Source of the DNA: Rhabdophis nuchalis
Lineage: Eukaryota; Chordata; Lepidosauria; Squamata; Natricidae
Length of the DNA stretch: 64,000 nt
Assembly: GCA_039707465.1 (NCBI GenBank)
Contig: CM077644.1
Location: 189,410,462 to 189,474,461 of the forward strand
Reading direction: 5' to 3'
Shown piece by piece: positions 35,150-47,580 of this stretch. The notes below the pieces were generated by a model. It was not told the origin of the DNA. It saw nothing but the letters and a program-made list of their open reading frames with translations, and searched no databases. The translations under genes were made by a program, and so were the position numbers. The first letter of the stretch is position 1. Every line of letters begins with the position of its first letter.

Positions 35150-35440
35150 ATATAATTATAATAACTCCGGGTGGCTAAGAATACCATTCAGAACTTTATG
35201 TGTTTAAGTCAATTTATACGATTGCCCATATCATCATAATGACTCTGGACAGCAAACAAAAAACACAACACGAAAAGAAACACACACATAATTGGCAGTC
35301 AACAAAACAAGCATAACCATGCCATGGGCTCTAACTAATATTTTGGCTTCCATGCCTGGGAATGCAGCTGTCTTTGGGTCCTTAGGACAGGCCAGAGGGT
35401 TTGAGATCAATCTGAACCAGGAAAGATATTTCAATGTGCA
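35150..35440 (-). mobile_element. Antisense L2-type 3' fragment
   Basis: On the minus strand, FRLISNPLACPKDPKTAAFP (near 35416-35357) resembles the L2 end block EIRLIPSLLAFRKSLKTWLF. It is followed by ACAAA-rich 3' UTR and the complement of tgactctggacagc. The copy is strongly decayed. Confidence 0.6.
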
Positions 35441-37232
35441 GGGATTGTGAACATATCAGTCTTATTTTCATGATATTGGATATGTAGATTAAAGACCAGA
35501 ACACCATGGTGGTCATCTAATATGGATAACTTTCTATCTAGAGTTTGTGTATGGCAGAACGTCTGGGACTGCAGTTTTAAAAAATACATTCTCCACAATT
35601 TAGAAGTGGATCATTTGGGTAAGTGTTTACACTTCATACTTTGTGCAAAAAAATATTTACATAAACACACATTTCTACTTTCCACACTTCCTAAAACAAG
35701 ATACATTAATGTGAACAGAATAGAATGTATTTGAATAAAGATGTACCAAGGAAATAAGCAAGGAAGATTATAAACTAGGTCACTTTCAAGTTATTGAAAT
35801 GTCACATGTGATGGAAAATAGGCATTACAAGTATGGCAAAATATAGATAACTTATAGATTTATGTATATACATTCATTTTAATATTTAAAGTCAATTGGG
35901 TGGTTAGAAATGCCAGAATTGCCCAGCTTTGTGAAAGTGTCAATATCTGTGATACTGTTTACAGTACAACCACAATCATGGGATGTTAATTAGATGCTAA
36001 TGAATATTTCTCAGGGAGGTAATGTGACATGGATGCGATATACACTGGATAAATTATGTACATTTGTCTTTATTAGAATACATGATAGAAAATCAGATGC
36101 ACAAGACACATGCTGCATTTTGCTATAATTGGAAAACAGAGATTGTTTTCCTTTATAGAGCAAGCTTTCTATGGGACAGATAAAATTAACAAGCATTTGA
36201 ATTTTACATCTGTCTTGCCAGTTTCCTTTCCTGGATACAGCCCCTCCCTCCCCAGCTCCAAAGCTTACCCATGCAGATGTGAGGGAAATAAACAAAAGTG
36301 GGAAAAATATGCAGAGTAGCAGCAGTCATTCTCCTGAAAGCAGAAGAATGTTGCTATTACTATATTTAATACACCAACTGGCTCATATTTTTTAATGAAA
36401 TGTTAACATACGATGTTAAATTAACATGTTTCCATTGTGTGTCATCCAGGGAACAATTTTTCCAGGCGATATCTCAAAGAACGTTGTTATAAAAAAAACA
36501 ACCCTCCACTTATTTTTTCTCTCCTCAAAATGAAAAGTTTCCGAAAGTCACAGTTCTCAAACTTTCCTAATATTAGCAGGGTGTTGCCAGGCAGCCTAAA
36601 TGGAGATGGCAGCAATTCACTTCTATTGCATAGGAAATGACAACTACGGCTTTGCACTTTCACAGAATGGCTACTCTTAAGAATGACATTACTTCATTGC
36701 CATGGTATTTCTTTTGTACCTAGTAGCAATCTTGTAATTGTTCACTTCAATTACCACATCAGCACTGTATCTCCATGCAAGCTTTTTATTTGTGTTACCA
36801 GCGATATCTATTTCCATTACAGCAAAGCTGACGGTTTGTCTCGAGAGGAAATCAAATCCATTAATTCAGAAATTTCAAGCATGGTTGGCTCTGGCATAAG
36901 CAGAATTTCTTATGCTAATGGCAAATGTGTGAGATATGGGGAGGGGGGGGGGAAAGCTGACACTGACCTGGCATGGATTATTTTTACTGTAACTTAACCA
37001 TTTATATATAAAAAAGGCAAATCCAGTAGCACTCAGAAAAAAATAGAAACTCGATTTTATATCATTCAGTTTAATAGGCTTTACAAGCCTCTGATTTGCT
37101 CAATGTCAATTTAAAACATGGTCCTTTTTGCACAATGCAACAGCAAGAAATTGAGATTATTATTATATGCATAAGAATGTAAAATAACAACTACTAATCC
37201 TTTAGCTGTTATTGACCTTCACATGCAGTTCT
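35441..37232. other. Repeat-poor interval
   Basis: No transposon recognised. The segment 36780-36950, rich in attaat and ttatgctaatg motifs, has the look of regulatory DNA, but this is only inference. A G8 run occurs at 36943-36950. Confidence 0.3.
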
Positions 37233-37890
<658 letters not shown>

Positions 37891-38203
37891 AAAAAATCAT
37901 GTGTAGTCACAATAAACTTATCAAACGATTTTTAGTGAAAAAAGCACATAGGACTAAAAATAATTATAAATACATGATTGAATCTAGACTTGCCATCAAC
38001 AGAGTTTTGTTTTTCAAAGAAAGGGAAGATAAATTATTTTTATGCCTGCCTTCTTCTCTAATCAGCTTGAAAATTTTGATCTGGGATGATGGAGGAATTA
38101 TCTCCATAAAGTAACATACACTATGGAAGACTATAAGTGGAAGGAAAGATTACAAAAATAGCTTCCTTGTTCCTTAAACAGGGAATTTCTGTTAGGTATT
38201 AGT

Positions 38204-38456
38204 CAGAGGAGGTATTCAGCAAGTTCTGACTAGTTCTGGAGAACCGGTAGCAGAAATCTTGAGTAGTTCAGAGAACCGGTAAATACCACCTCTGGCTGGC
38301 CCTGCCCCCATCAATTTTCTGCCTCCCGAGTCCCAGCTGATCACGAGGAAATGGGGATTTTGCAGTAACCTTCCCCTGCCACACCCACTATGCCATGCCC
38401 ACCAAGCCAGGCCACACCCACAGAATCGGTAGTAAAAACTTTGAACCACACCACTG
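38204..38456. mobile_element. hAT-type MITE (same superfamily as 2348-2497)
   Basis: Left end cagaggaggtattcagc, right end gaaccacaccactg. Contains repeated gaaccggta motifs and cacaccca. The flanks gtattagt and ttatcagt match at six of eight bases. The same internal sequence, reversed, is in 54683-55217. Confidence 0.85.
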
Positions 38457-38464
38457 TTATCAGT

Positions 38465-41359
38465 CTTTTCAGGAATAGAAATACAGTAGTCTTTTGGGGT
38501 CAAAAACAGCCCATCACAATTTAATAACCAGGTTGAGGAAAAACAGCAAACTGAACAAATTCATCACTTAAATAGTCATTTCAAAGTTTGGTATCAGTTG
38601 ACTGCGAGATAAAGGGGAATTACATCAAGCTTTATAAACTATTCAGTAATTCAGCCTTGCATACAGTGCAAAATTTAAACGTGATCGGATGCATCACATG
38701 AAAATATCTGCATTATTTCATTGCAACCATATTCACAGAACAAATTAAACAGCATCTTTACTGAATGCAATAAATGTTTACACGTTAGTATGCAATTTTG
38801 TGGTTATTCAGAAGTTTTCTTTGAAGTGAGGGCTAAAGAGTCTACTTTAAAATGGAATAGGAGAACTTGTTGTTTGCCATGATTACTGTGTTTAATATAA
38901 ATGGAGACATTATATTTGAAGATGTATTTGTTTTATAGAAACAATACTTTTTCCAGTGAAATTAGTATATTTTGGAGAATTTGTGCAGATATGGATTAGG
39001 TAACAATTTCTTTACTTTCTCCTTTTTCTGTGACAAATATATTAAGTTATTATGTTTAATTATATTAAATATATTAAGATGATTTAAAAACTCCCTGATG
39101 TTTCAGCATTGGTAGGACCAAAATGTATTTGTGTGTTTGGAGAAAGAAAATCTCTTTCACCGAATGCTACTTATGGCATTCATTCCCTTCCCCCTTGCCA
39201 ATCTGCTCTCTTCGTTGAATGCATTTGTCTCATTTGTATCACATGGTTTTGTGTTCAATTAGCAGGCTTAACAAGATAAAGGCAGACACTGACCCAGAAA
39301 AAACAAACCAGATTGCTGCCAAGCTGGTCCTCCATGAAGCAGAGAAGCTGTGACCTGTTTATGTCAATGTGAAATGCCAGATATCTCTAGCACAAGATTG
39401 GAATCAATTTCTTCTTCTACTGCTGCTTTAAAAAAGAAAGCATATATGAAGTACGCTCTGGTCTTTGCCCTTCATTTCCACTGCAACCCCCTTCAGTGCT
39501 GTAAATCAGAGCTCATTGGAAGCTCTTGTACACTGACCACTGATAAGCTGTTGAGAAGCAGGCAAAGCTTTTAGGACTTGCTGAACCATGAAGCTGACCT
39601 GCTTAGTGTTTTGTTGTAGACTATTAAATCCAGGACTGATGTTTTAAGCTGATTCGGTTTTCTTCTTCTTTGGCCCTTGTTAAGCAACTCAAAACCCAGC
39701 TCATTATTTTAGCTGATTAAAATAAAAATGGGAATGAGAAAACCTGCTGTTTGAGAACCTACCTTTAGCCATCAAATTAATGAGACTCTCTCATGCCGAC
39801 ATACTTTATGGGCTTATGCAATTTGACACTAATTTTCCAGCTAAGAAAAGATTTAATAACTGTAAGGCTGCTCTACTCTGTTTTATTGGGCAGCAAGGCA
39901 ATTCAAAAGGAAATGTTTTAATCTTGTGCAAACATGTATTAGATACTTGCCACTTTGCAAATGGTTGGCTATCACCACAATTTCTGTGTGGTATTTTCTC
40001 TTCCATTTAAAACAATCAGTGCAAGGAAAAAAACAATACACTATTTATCAGACAATATGGAAAATAACAATACAATGCCTAAATGTTCAGGGCTACCTAC
40101 TTTTCCTGATATTAAGTTGCATGGAATTTAGTTGAATGAAAAATGCATAGTTTATTTTAAAATGCCCATGTTTCTTACATGTATTAGCCTTCAGAACATA
40201 AGTAAAACCGATAATCTTCTGCTAGCCATGTTTTTAAAGATTTGGACTCTTCCTTATGCACATTTAACAATTTAACAATTTATAGGAAGTTCAAGACTGC
40301 TTACCTAATCCTTACATTTACCTCAAGGATTTACCTGTCCTATGCAAAGTATTTGTGGTTATTGTAGTCGTCAGTATAGAATAAAATGCCTTCTCTGGCT
40401 TTTAGTCGATATGATAAGCCTACATTAAAAAAAATGTTCTAATTTATGAAGCAGTTGAGCCTATAAGTAACTGTTGTGTAACTGAAGTTTTTTCCCTGTG
40501 GAAAAAACAGACTATCACCATTGCTCAGTTAGTGGCAATAGCCAGTCAGTTGTAAAATATTTACACAATTCCTTAGGAGCCCATTCTCAGGTCGCTGCAC
40601 TTGCATAATTCCCATTACCCTTAATGGAAGTTATAAACTGGCAAGAAAATAAAAAGGCTTTTTAATTAGGAATAGTGGGAACTCAGGCATCAATCAGCTC
40701 AAGGCTACTACAACTGGTATAGTCCACCTGGCATACAAGGCATGAATTAGAGAAAGGCTTTCCTTTTATTTTTCTTCAATGCCAATCAACCATCCGTTTA
40801 CTGCTTCTCCTATGTCACAATTTGGCAGGACAAAAGATAGCAAGAACATAACCACCTTTGTTTCTGTGTCCTTGGTCATAAGAAAATTCCATAGAATCAC
40901 CATGCATTCATTCTGATCCTAGATTACTACTACACAAAGAATTAAAAGTATTATTCTTAACATATATTTATTAGTGACTCCTTATGCCACTTTCTGTTCA
41001 TGCTATACATGGAGTAACTTGACTGTGTGACCATGATGCAGAAACAGCTTAATTTTTTTTTTTAAAGAGTGGGGGGGGGTACATAGGCTTTCATGCACAT
41101 GTGTGTGTATGCAACTTTCGGCATACGTCAAAGATTTCTTTCACTTTCACCTTTCTCTAAAAGAGGACCATCAGATAAATCAGCTTTTCCAAGATTTGCT
41201 CTTTGGGTGCACTGAAAGATGGTTGCCAAAGTTCCTCACTATTGGATACTTGGTTCATTAGGAAATTTGTATCATAGGTCAATCAATTTTAGAAAGGTGG
41301 TGCACATCTTCATGAATTTATCATCAGTGTATTCAAGTTGCTTCTAATCTTTTCATAGG
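38465..41359. other. Longest repeat-poor interval
   Basis: About 2.9 kb with no transposon recognised and no coding exon identified. Short homopolymers only (a G10 run at 41070-41079). The segments 39230-39570 and 40560-40760 have motifs such as tttttaattagg. Candidate conserved noncoding DNA, unverified. Confidence 0.3.
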
Positions 41360-41625
41360 GATGTGGTGGCTCAGTGGCTAGGACGCTGAGCTTTTCGATC
41401 AGAAAGATCAGCAGTTTGAATCCCTAGCGCCACATAATGGTGTGAGCTCCCATTACTTGTCCCAGCTTCTGCCGACCTAGCAGGTCAAAGGCACATAAAA
41501 ATGCAAGTATAAAAATATGGACCACGTTTGGTGGGAAGGTAACAGTGTTCCATGGGCCTTCGGCATTTAGTCATGTCGGCCACATGGCCATGGAGACATC
41601 TTCAGACAGTGCTGGCTCTTCAATT
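41360..41625 (+). mobile_element. tRNA-derived SINE (family 2)
   Basis: Promoter end gtggctcagtggctaggac (box A) and gtttgaatccctagc (box B). The body includes ggtgggaaggtaacagtgtt and ggccacatggcc. The 3' tail is truncated compared with the reverse copy at 47222-47580. Confidence 0.85.
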
Positions 41626-41974
41626 GGACAATACTATTTTATTTTCATACACTCAAAGTAAGCTATCTCTTCAAGCCCTTTCCTGCATGTAAGTATTAGT
41701 TTACAGTTTTATTGGCATGAATAAGTACAACGTGGTACAGAAGCAATCAGCCAATAATGTATAATCATACATTATTTGTTTATACAAATACCCTTTTCTG
41801 GGAATTTGTATAAACAAACTTAGTTATATAAATAAAGTTAGTTCTTAAAATTTCAAATATTAGGAAGTATAATTACAGAAAGGTAAAATAAGTATGGACA
41901 AGCATTGTTATATACAAACAATAACTGTTTTTGCAGGAATCCAGTGATGAAAGTCTCTAAAAGTAGTGTTTTTG
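41626..41974. other. Unassigned AT-rich DNA
   Basis: Includes an imperfect inverted pair, tttgtttatacaaat (41775) and gtataaacaaac (41808), but no element was recognised. Confidence 0.4.
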
Positions 41975-42205
41975 TTTACATTTCCCCTTTATTATTTTTA
42001 CAAATAATTCAAGGTGTGTTCAATATGCAACACACCTTCCCCCTATTTTCCTCACAACAACAAACCTGTGAGATGACTTGGACTGAGTGAGAGTGACCAG
42101 CCTAAGGTCACCCAGCTGGCTTTCATGGCCAAGCAAGGACTTGAACATACAGTTTCTTGCTTTCTACCTTGATGCCTTAACTACTAGACCAAACTGGCTT
42201 TCCAA
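41975..42205 (-). mobile_element. Sauria-like SINE, reverse
   Basis: Minus-strand tRNA-type start (complement of ccttaactactagaccaaac) and the conserved middle complement of aaggtcacccagctgg and aacaacaaacctgtgag. Confidence 0.78.
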
Positions 42206-43381
42206 TTGTATAAAGTACACAGTAATATCACACTAGGATGGAGAAGACTGAATTTTAAAGCAGTGGTCAATCACAAAGCTTATTGGGTGACTTGAAAAGC
42301 CATTTGTTTTGGGTTCGAAATGAAAGCAACAAAATGAAAACAAAAGGGGAAGAAGGGGGGAAAGTGCCATTTATGGGCAGAGATGGAATATTTGGATTAA
42401 TTGCATCACTTTATTGCTTATTATATTATAGCTGGCTCCTATAATTTGGGAGAAAAAAGGAGTTCACCCATGGATTATCTAGAATGGGTAGAATAAAAAA
42501 GCCTGATGATGCCTGTAGTGTTTTTATTTGTTTTCAATGCAGATTAAACATTTCAGAAAGATTAGGCTATTATGAAGGATGAAGCCTGCCAATTTTTATA
42601 GAAATTAGTGCAACACTTTTCAAGTTAGAGTCATTGACTATGGCAACTGCTTGCTTAGACTCTCTTTGAAGCAATTTCAAAGCTCCCCATAATCTTTTGC
42701 CAGCTGTGTGACTGAACCACGCCTCACTCTTCCATCCGCAGAAGGATTAAGATAGGCACTGCTGTGTAACCTTTCTGCTAAAGAAAATAAATAGCAAGGA
42801 AAGTAAGGGGGAAAACACACACTAGGAGGAAAAGTCAAAAATAAATTGTGATAATCATCTAATGCTTCTGTAGATTGCATGCCTATAAAAATACTCCACT
42901 GAGAAATCTATATGTATTCTCTTTGGATTAAAAGATCCACTCTAGCTCTTTGTATGATCACCAGATATAATAACAACAGGATAATAGCTGCTGACATTTG
43001 CAAAACATTAAGAATTTGTTAAAAGTTGTACAAATCTATTCAACAATGTATTTATTTATTTATCTTGCCACAAGGTGACTTAATAGACCTAGGAGGCCCA
43101 AATTCAATTTTCACACTATTTAATTGTTGGGTTATAACTCATTATAAAGTTCCCACAAGCAAATTGGGCAATTCGAGATTTTTAATCCACTCAAGCAGCA
43201 CATGAATCTAATCAAGGTATGCATTGTGACTTGAATTTGGTACATTTGGACCCTAAGATACCTTGTTTTACACCTAGAATTTTAAATGGGTTGTTCTACC
43301 TACAGTATGTAGAAGGCAGAAAGGAAAGAGAGAGGGGAATAGTGAAATCATCCGATATATCCTCAAATCAACACAATTTTT
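42206..43381. other. Unassigned DNA
   Basis: No gene or named repeat. A G6-rich stretch lies at 42350-42360. Confidence 0.4.
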
Positions 43382-43440
43382 TTTTTAATTCGATTTATAT
43401 CCCGCCCTTCTCCACGAAGGACCCAGGGCGGCTATTTATA
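43382..43440 (-). mobile_element. Antisense L2 3'-terminal fragment
   Basis: The minus strand carries the L2 ending motif (compare ccctgagtccc and ggtatataaa at 13561): gccgccctgggtccttcg then gggcgggatataaat and a poly-A tail. Only about 58 bp. Confidence 0.65.
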
Positions 43441-43492
43441 TTTATATTCTATCTGTATTATTTCCATAAATAACTTGGCTATGAATGTACTA

Positions 43493-43726
43493 CCGTGTTT
43501 CCCCAAAAATAAGACTGGGTCTTGTTTCTTTTGACCCCCAAAATAAGGACTTGGCCTTATTTTCAGGGAAGTCTTATTTTTTTTGAGGTGCAGGAGGCGG
43601 CGATCGTGGTCACTTCATGGCTGCTGCTGTGTTGCAGTATTTTCAGGGAGGGCTTATTTTAGCACATGAGCTCAAAAGCCCAATTGGATTATTATCCAGG
43701 GAGGTTTTATTTTTGAGGAAACAGGG
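43493..43726. mobile_element. TA-flanked MITE inside a SINE, 234 bp
   Basis: Inverted ends ccgtgtttccccaaaaat and atttttgaggaaacaggg, with TA on both sides (43491-43492, 43727-43728). Repeated cttatttt motifs inside. Noncoding. Confidence 0.82.
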
Positions 43727-43772
43727 TAATATTCCTTCCTCCATCTACTTGACCCATAACAGCAACCCTATG

Positions 43773-43967
43773 AGCATGACTGGTTAGAGAATTCCAGAAG
43801 TTGAAGTCCACATATCTTAAAGTTGTTGGGGTTGAGACTTAAACACATGAACAAAGCAACAGAGGAGAAAGTTGACTGATTGAGTCTCAGGTTAGTAATC
43901 TGAACATAGCTTGGATTGGATTTTGGCTGAGAAACAGTTTGGTTTGGGGTGAGAGACAACGACCACC
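43773..43967. mobile_element. Half palindromic MITE plus shared flank inside the SINE
   Basis: 43773-43837 matches the right half of the palindromic hAT family (attccagaagttgaagtcc, cttaaagttg). The following acatgaacaaagcaacagag block (43845-43879) is identical over 35 bp to 49881-49915, which also follows a copy of this MITE. The two loci therefore derive from a larger shared sequence or a copied segment. Confidence 0.7.
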
Positions 43968-44121
43968 CAAAGTCACCCAACTGACTTTCATGCCTAAGGC
44001 AGGAGTAGAACTCAAGTCTTCCAATTTCTATCCTGGTGCATTAACTATTAGACCCAACTGACTTCCTATTCTCTACTGATTCAGAATCAGTTTCTCAGAG
44101 TATATATGGAACCACCTTAAG

Positions 44122-44656
44122 CCAGTATGCCTTGGTATGCCTACACTGGAAATACTGCATTCAGTTTTGGTGGCCACAATGTAAAAAAGATGCTGAGACT
44201 CTAGAAAGAGTGCAGAGAAGCGCAACAAAGATGATTAGGGGACTAGAGGCTAAGCACATAAACAACAGGTTCTTTAAAGGTTGCAGGAACTGGGTATGTC
44301 TAGTTAAATGAAAAGAAGGACTAGGGGAGACATGATAGCAGTGTTCCAATATCTCAGGAGTTGCCACAAAGAACAGGGAGTCAAACTATTCTCCAAAGCA
44401 CCTGAGGGCAGAACAAGAAGCAATGGGTGGACACTAATTAAGGAGAGAAGCAACTTAGAACTGAGGAGAAATTTCCTGACAGTTAGGACAATTAGTCAGT
44501 GGAACAGCTTGTCTCCAGAAGTTGTGAAAGCCCCAACACCGGAAGCCTTTAAGAAGATGTTGGATAGCCATTTGTCTGAAGTGGTGCAGGGTTTCCTGCC
44601 TGGGTAGGGAGTTGGACTAGATGACCTCCAAGGTCCCTTCCAACTCTGCTATTCTA
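44122..44656 (+). mobile_element. CR1/L3 LINE 3' part
   Basis: Translates to EYCIQFWWPQCKKDAETLER then, after frameshifts near 44270-44310, KRRTRGDMIAVFQYLRSCHK and SQWNSLSPEVVKAPTPEAF. It ends with ctgggtagggagttggacta and cccttccaactctgctattc. About 75-85 percent like the 3' part of 3540-5535 by eye. Confidence 0.88.
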
Positions 44657-46866
44657 TTCTAAGTATGCACTATGATTTATAGTTATATGTATAATTTATA
44701 TCCACATTTGTGTTGCTTCTTCAATTAAGCTTCATTTTGACTGGAAGGCAGATTTGTTGATTGCTAAATTCAGTATTCTTTTCTCTTTCTTTCTTCCCTT
44801 CCTTGCCTACCAAGGCATTTCTCTTGATAAGAAACCAAACATTTATTCCTTACCTGTCCCCTTTGCTTATTACCATCTGTGCTGAGATTCATGTGCAGAG
44901 TTCCCAAGAGGTTTTTGAATTAGGGCATGTGAGACACTAGAAGCGTGCAAAAACTTCAAACATGAACGTTCCTCTGTCAAATTCAGAGCTGTGTTTCATG
45001 CTTTCTACTAGTTCTCCAAACAAGGATTTCTAGCTTCAAACAGGGTTTATTCAAGCTTCAAAGATTTATGGAAAAGTTAGTATATTATTTGGATATTTCC
45101 AACTAAAGTCAGAACAACTCAAATTTTGAGTTCCTCAGGATTCAAATATCTCCTGTTAAAACATTTTGTGTATTTCTTTTAGATACCTTTGTTCTGATTA
45201 AATAAAAACTATCCTAAATTACCTGACTTGTTGGTATCACCTTTGTAATGAGTTGCAACATGAGATTAAAAACAATGTGAAAATTGAAAGTGCCTCCCCC
45301 AGGCACTTTCCAGCATAGTACTGCTTCCAGCATAGTACTGCTGAGTACTTTCAACGATTTCTTAATTATTCTAAAGATTTTTAGAAGAGTCTTTAAAATC
45401 TGTTCTTACACCAGACGTTTGTAAAAAGAGTTCATTTGAATTTGAGCACTGAATGTGTATGTATATATATAGATAATCCAATGTATTTTTTTTTATTAGT
45501 TGTGATCTTATCATTTGACAAGTGCCATAATTTGTTTTTAATGTTTGCTAATGTTGGTTTACTTTCACTGCAACTCTTTTCCAGTGCAAAGAATATATTA
45601 CATAGCCATGCATATTCTTAATCCTTCTATCTCTATTTACTGAAAGTAGCTGTCAGTAATATACTTTTTTGGCTTGTAAAAGTGCCTGGTAGAGAACTGC
45701 CATGAGCCAAAAATTAATCAGTCAAACACTGAAATGCATGAATGCAAACTATTAGCAGTATCATGTTTGCATAATGAACAGATGGTTAGGGAACTACAAT
45801 AGATGTTATCTTGTGAAAACAAGATTTGGGTTTTAATGCATTTGTGCCTTTGTTCTGAAATAATACTAAGGTATCTTCTTGCACATGTGTAAAACTTTAA
45901 AAATGGGCTCTTTTATATTACATGAGACAAGGAGAGATTAACATAGTTGCTAGATTTTTTTTTAAATACGATTTGAGATATATGATATCTTTTGGTGAAG
46001 GATTTTAAATGTTTGACTACGTATGTGTTCACGCGCACCAGTATATGTACCTTGGACATTTGTGCCCTGTAAACAATTCTTTAAAAAATTGTGCACTATT
46101 TCTAATAAATCTTTGATAGGTCAGAGGTTGCTAATTCTTGCTCTCAGAGAATATTTGTGCATAGATCCTCTTCCAGTGAATGATCTCTAAGATCTTTCCA
46201 ATAGTTTGTGGTTACAGATGTGACCTTCAATTTTGCAGTTTTTATTTTGGAATGCAGATCTCCCAGAGTACTGTTTCTGGCATCTCCCCAAACTTCTATC
46301 CCTGATCTTTTAACAACTCTCCACAAAGTGCAACCTGATACTGATATAAATGCTGACAGCACAGTTAATGCAAATGCAAATGTACAGTTGAATGCATATG
46401 GCAGTTACATTTTAAAACTCATCTAAGTCCTCTTGAAATGCTTGGATGGAGGTGGCAATTGGATCCTAATCAAGGATCCCATTTGTGCATTCAATCAGAG
46501 CTGGAACAGGACCATTACCTCTTAGCCTATGCAATATTTTAGCAGCTACACTGTAGCCAGTGAAGTCAATTGACATAACTTGATTCCCAGATTTCTTTTA
46601 ATTCCAAGCAGAACATAGCATAAATAGATAGAAACACAGATCGATAAACAAGCAAACAAAATAAAGATTAAAGCCACTCACATTTACCAGCAGACCGATT
46701 TTCACCCAGTCAGTAGTAAACAATTACCAACAGAAAAGAAGCCAGCTGGACTAGCTGGCTTGTGATTTTGCTGCCAGGTTTTGAGCCAAATGTGTTTTTA
46801 CAACATCTAAGCATGTCACTGCACAAGCCCCACTCTCTAGTGCAATCATGACAGAGGCACAAAAAA
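44657..46866. other. Unassigned repeat-poor DNA
   Basis: About 2.2 kb with no transposon or gene recognised. A 17-bp direct tandem (ttccagcatagtactgc) occurs at 45310-45343. Confidence 0.4.
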
Positions 46867-47200
46867 GAATAGATTAGAGTAGAGTAGAGTAGAGTAGAGT
46901 AGAATAGAATAGAATAGAATAGAATAGAATAGAATAATTTATTGATCAAGTGTGATTGGACACACAAGGAATTTGTCTTTGGTGCATATGTTCTCAGTGT
47001 ACATAAGAAAAATAGAATACATTTATCAAGAATCATAAGATACAACACTTAATGATAATCATAGGTTACTAATAAGCAAATTATACTAGTAAAGAAATAA
47101 AACAATATAAATGTTAAAGATACAAGTAACATGGTATTTGTCATAAGTGGAAAGAGATAGACATTCCTGGGAATATCTACACATTTTGGACATGTTCCAT
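46867..47200 (-). mobile_element. AGAAT-tailed LINE 3' end, reverse
   Basis: Starts (on +) with (AGAGT)n then (AGAAT)n at 46872-46936, then aatttattgatcaagtgtga and ggacacacaaggaatttg. On the minus strand this is the 3' UTR running into a pentamer tail. Shares sequence with 53486-53622. Pentamer arrays grown from LINE tails are a known feature of snake genomes. Confidence 0.78.
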
Positions 47201-47221
47201 GTACATGACAATAATCCAGGC

Positions 47222-47580
47222 ATGACACTCCCATACATATAAAGGTTCCCCTTGCACATATGCATTAGTCATTCCCAACTCTAGGGGGTGGTGCTAATCT
47301 CAAAGCCGAAGAGCCAGCACTGCTTGAAGATGTCTCCGTAGTCATGTGGCCAGCATGACTAAATGCTGAAGGCACATGGAACACTGTTACCTTCCCACCA
47401 AATGTGGTACCTATTTTTCTACTTGTATTTTTACATGCTTTCGAACTGCTAGGTTGGCAGAAGCTGTGACAAGTAATGGGAGCTCACTCCATTACACAGT
47501 GTTAGGGATTCGAACCGCTGAACTGCCAACCTTTCTGATTGACAAGCTCAGCGTCTTAGCCACTGAACCACCATGTCTCA
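47222..47580 (-). mobile_element. tRNA-derived SINE (family 2), reverse, near full length
   Basis: Reverse complement of the 41360-41625 family with its complete 3' end (aaaggttccccttgcacat on the + strand). The promoter end is the complement of cttagccactgaaccacc. Box B lies near 47510 (ggattcgaacc in +). Confidence 0.85.

Larger units (their letters stand above)
43441..44066 (-). mobile_element. Sauria-like SINE, reverse, split by two insertions
   Basis: Three pieces of the same reverse SINE are found in order: an AT-rich 3' part (43441-43492), a middle (43729-43772, ttccttcctccatctacttg and acagcaaccctatgag), and the promoter half (43968-44066, caaagtcacccaactgac to taactattagacccaact). 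The first gap is the TA-flanked element at 43493-43726, and the second is 43773-43967. Confidence 0.75.
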
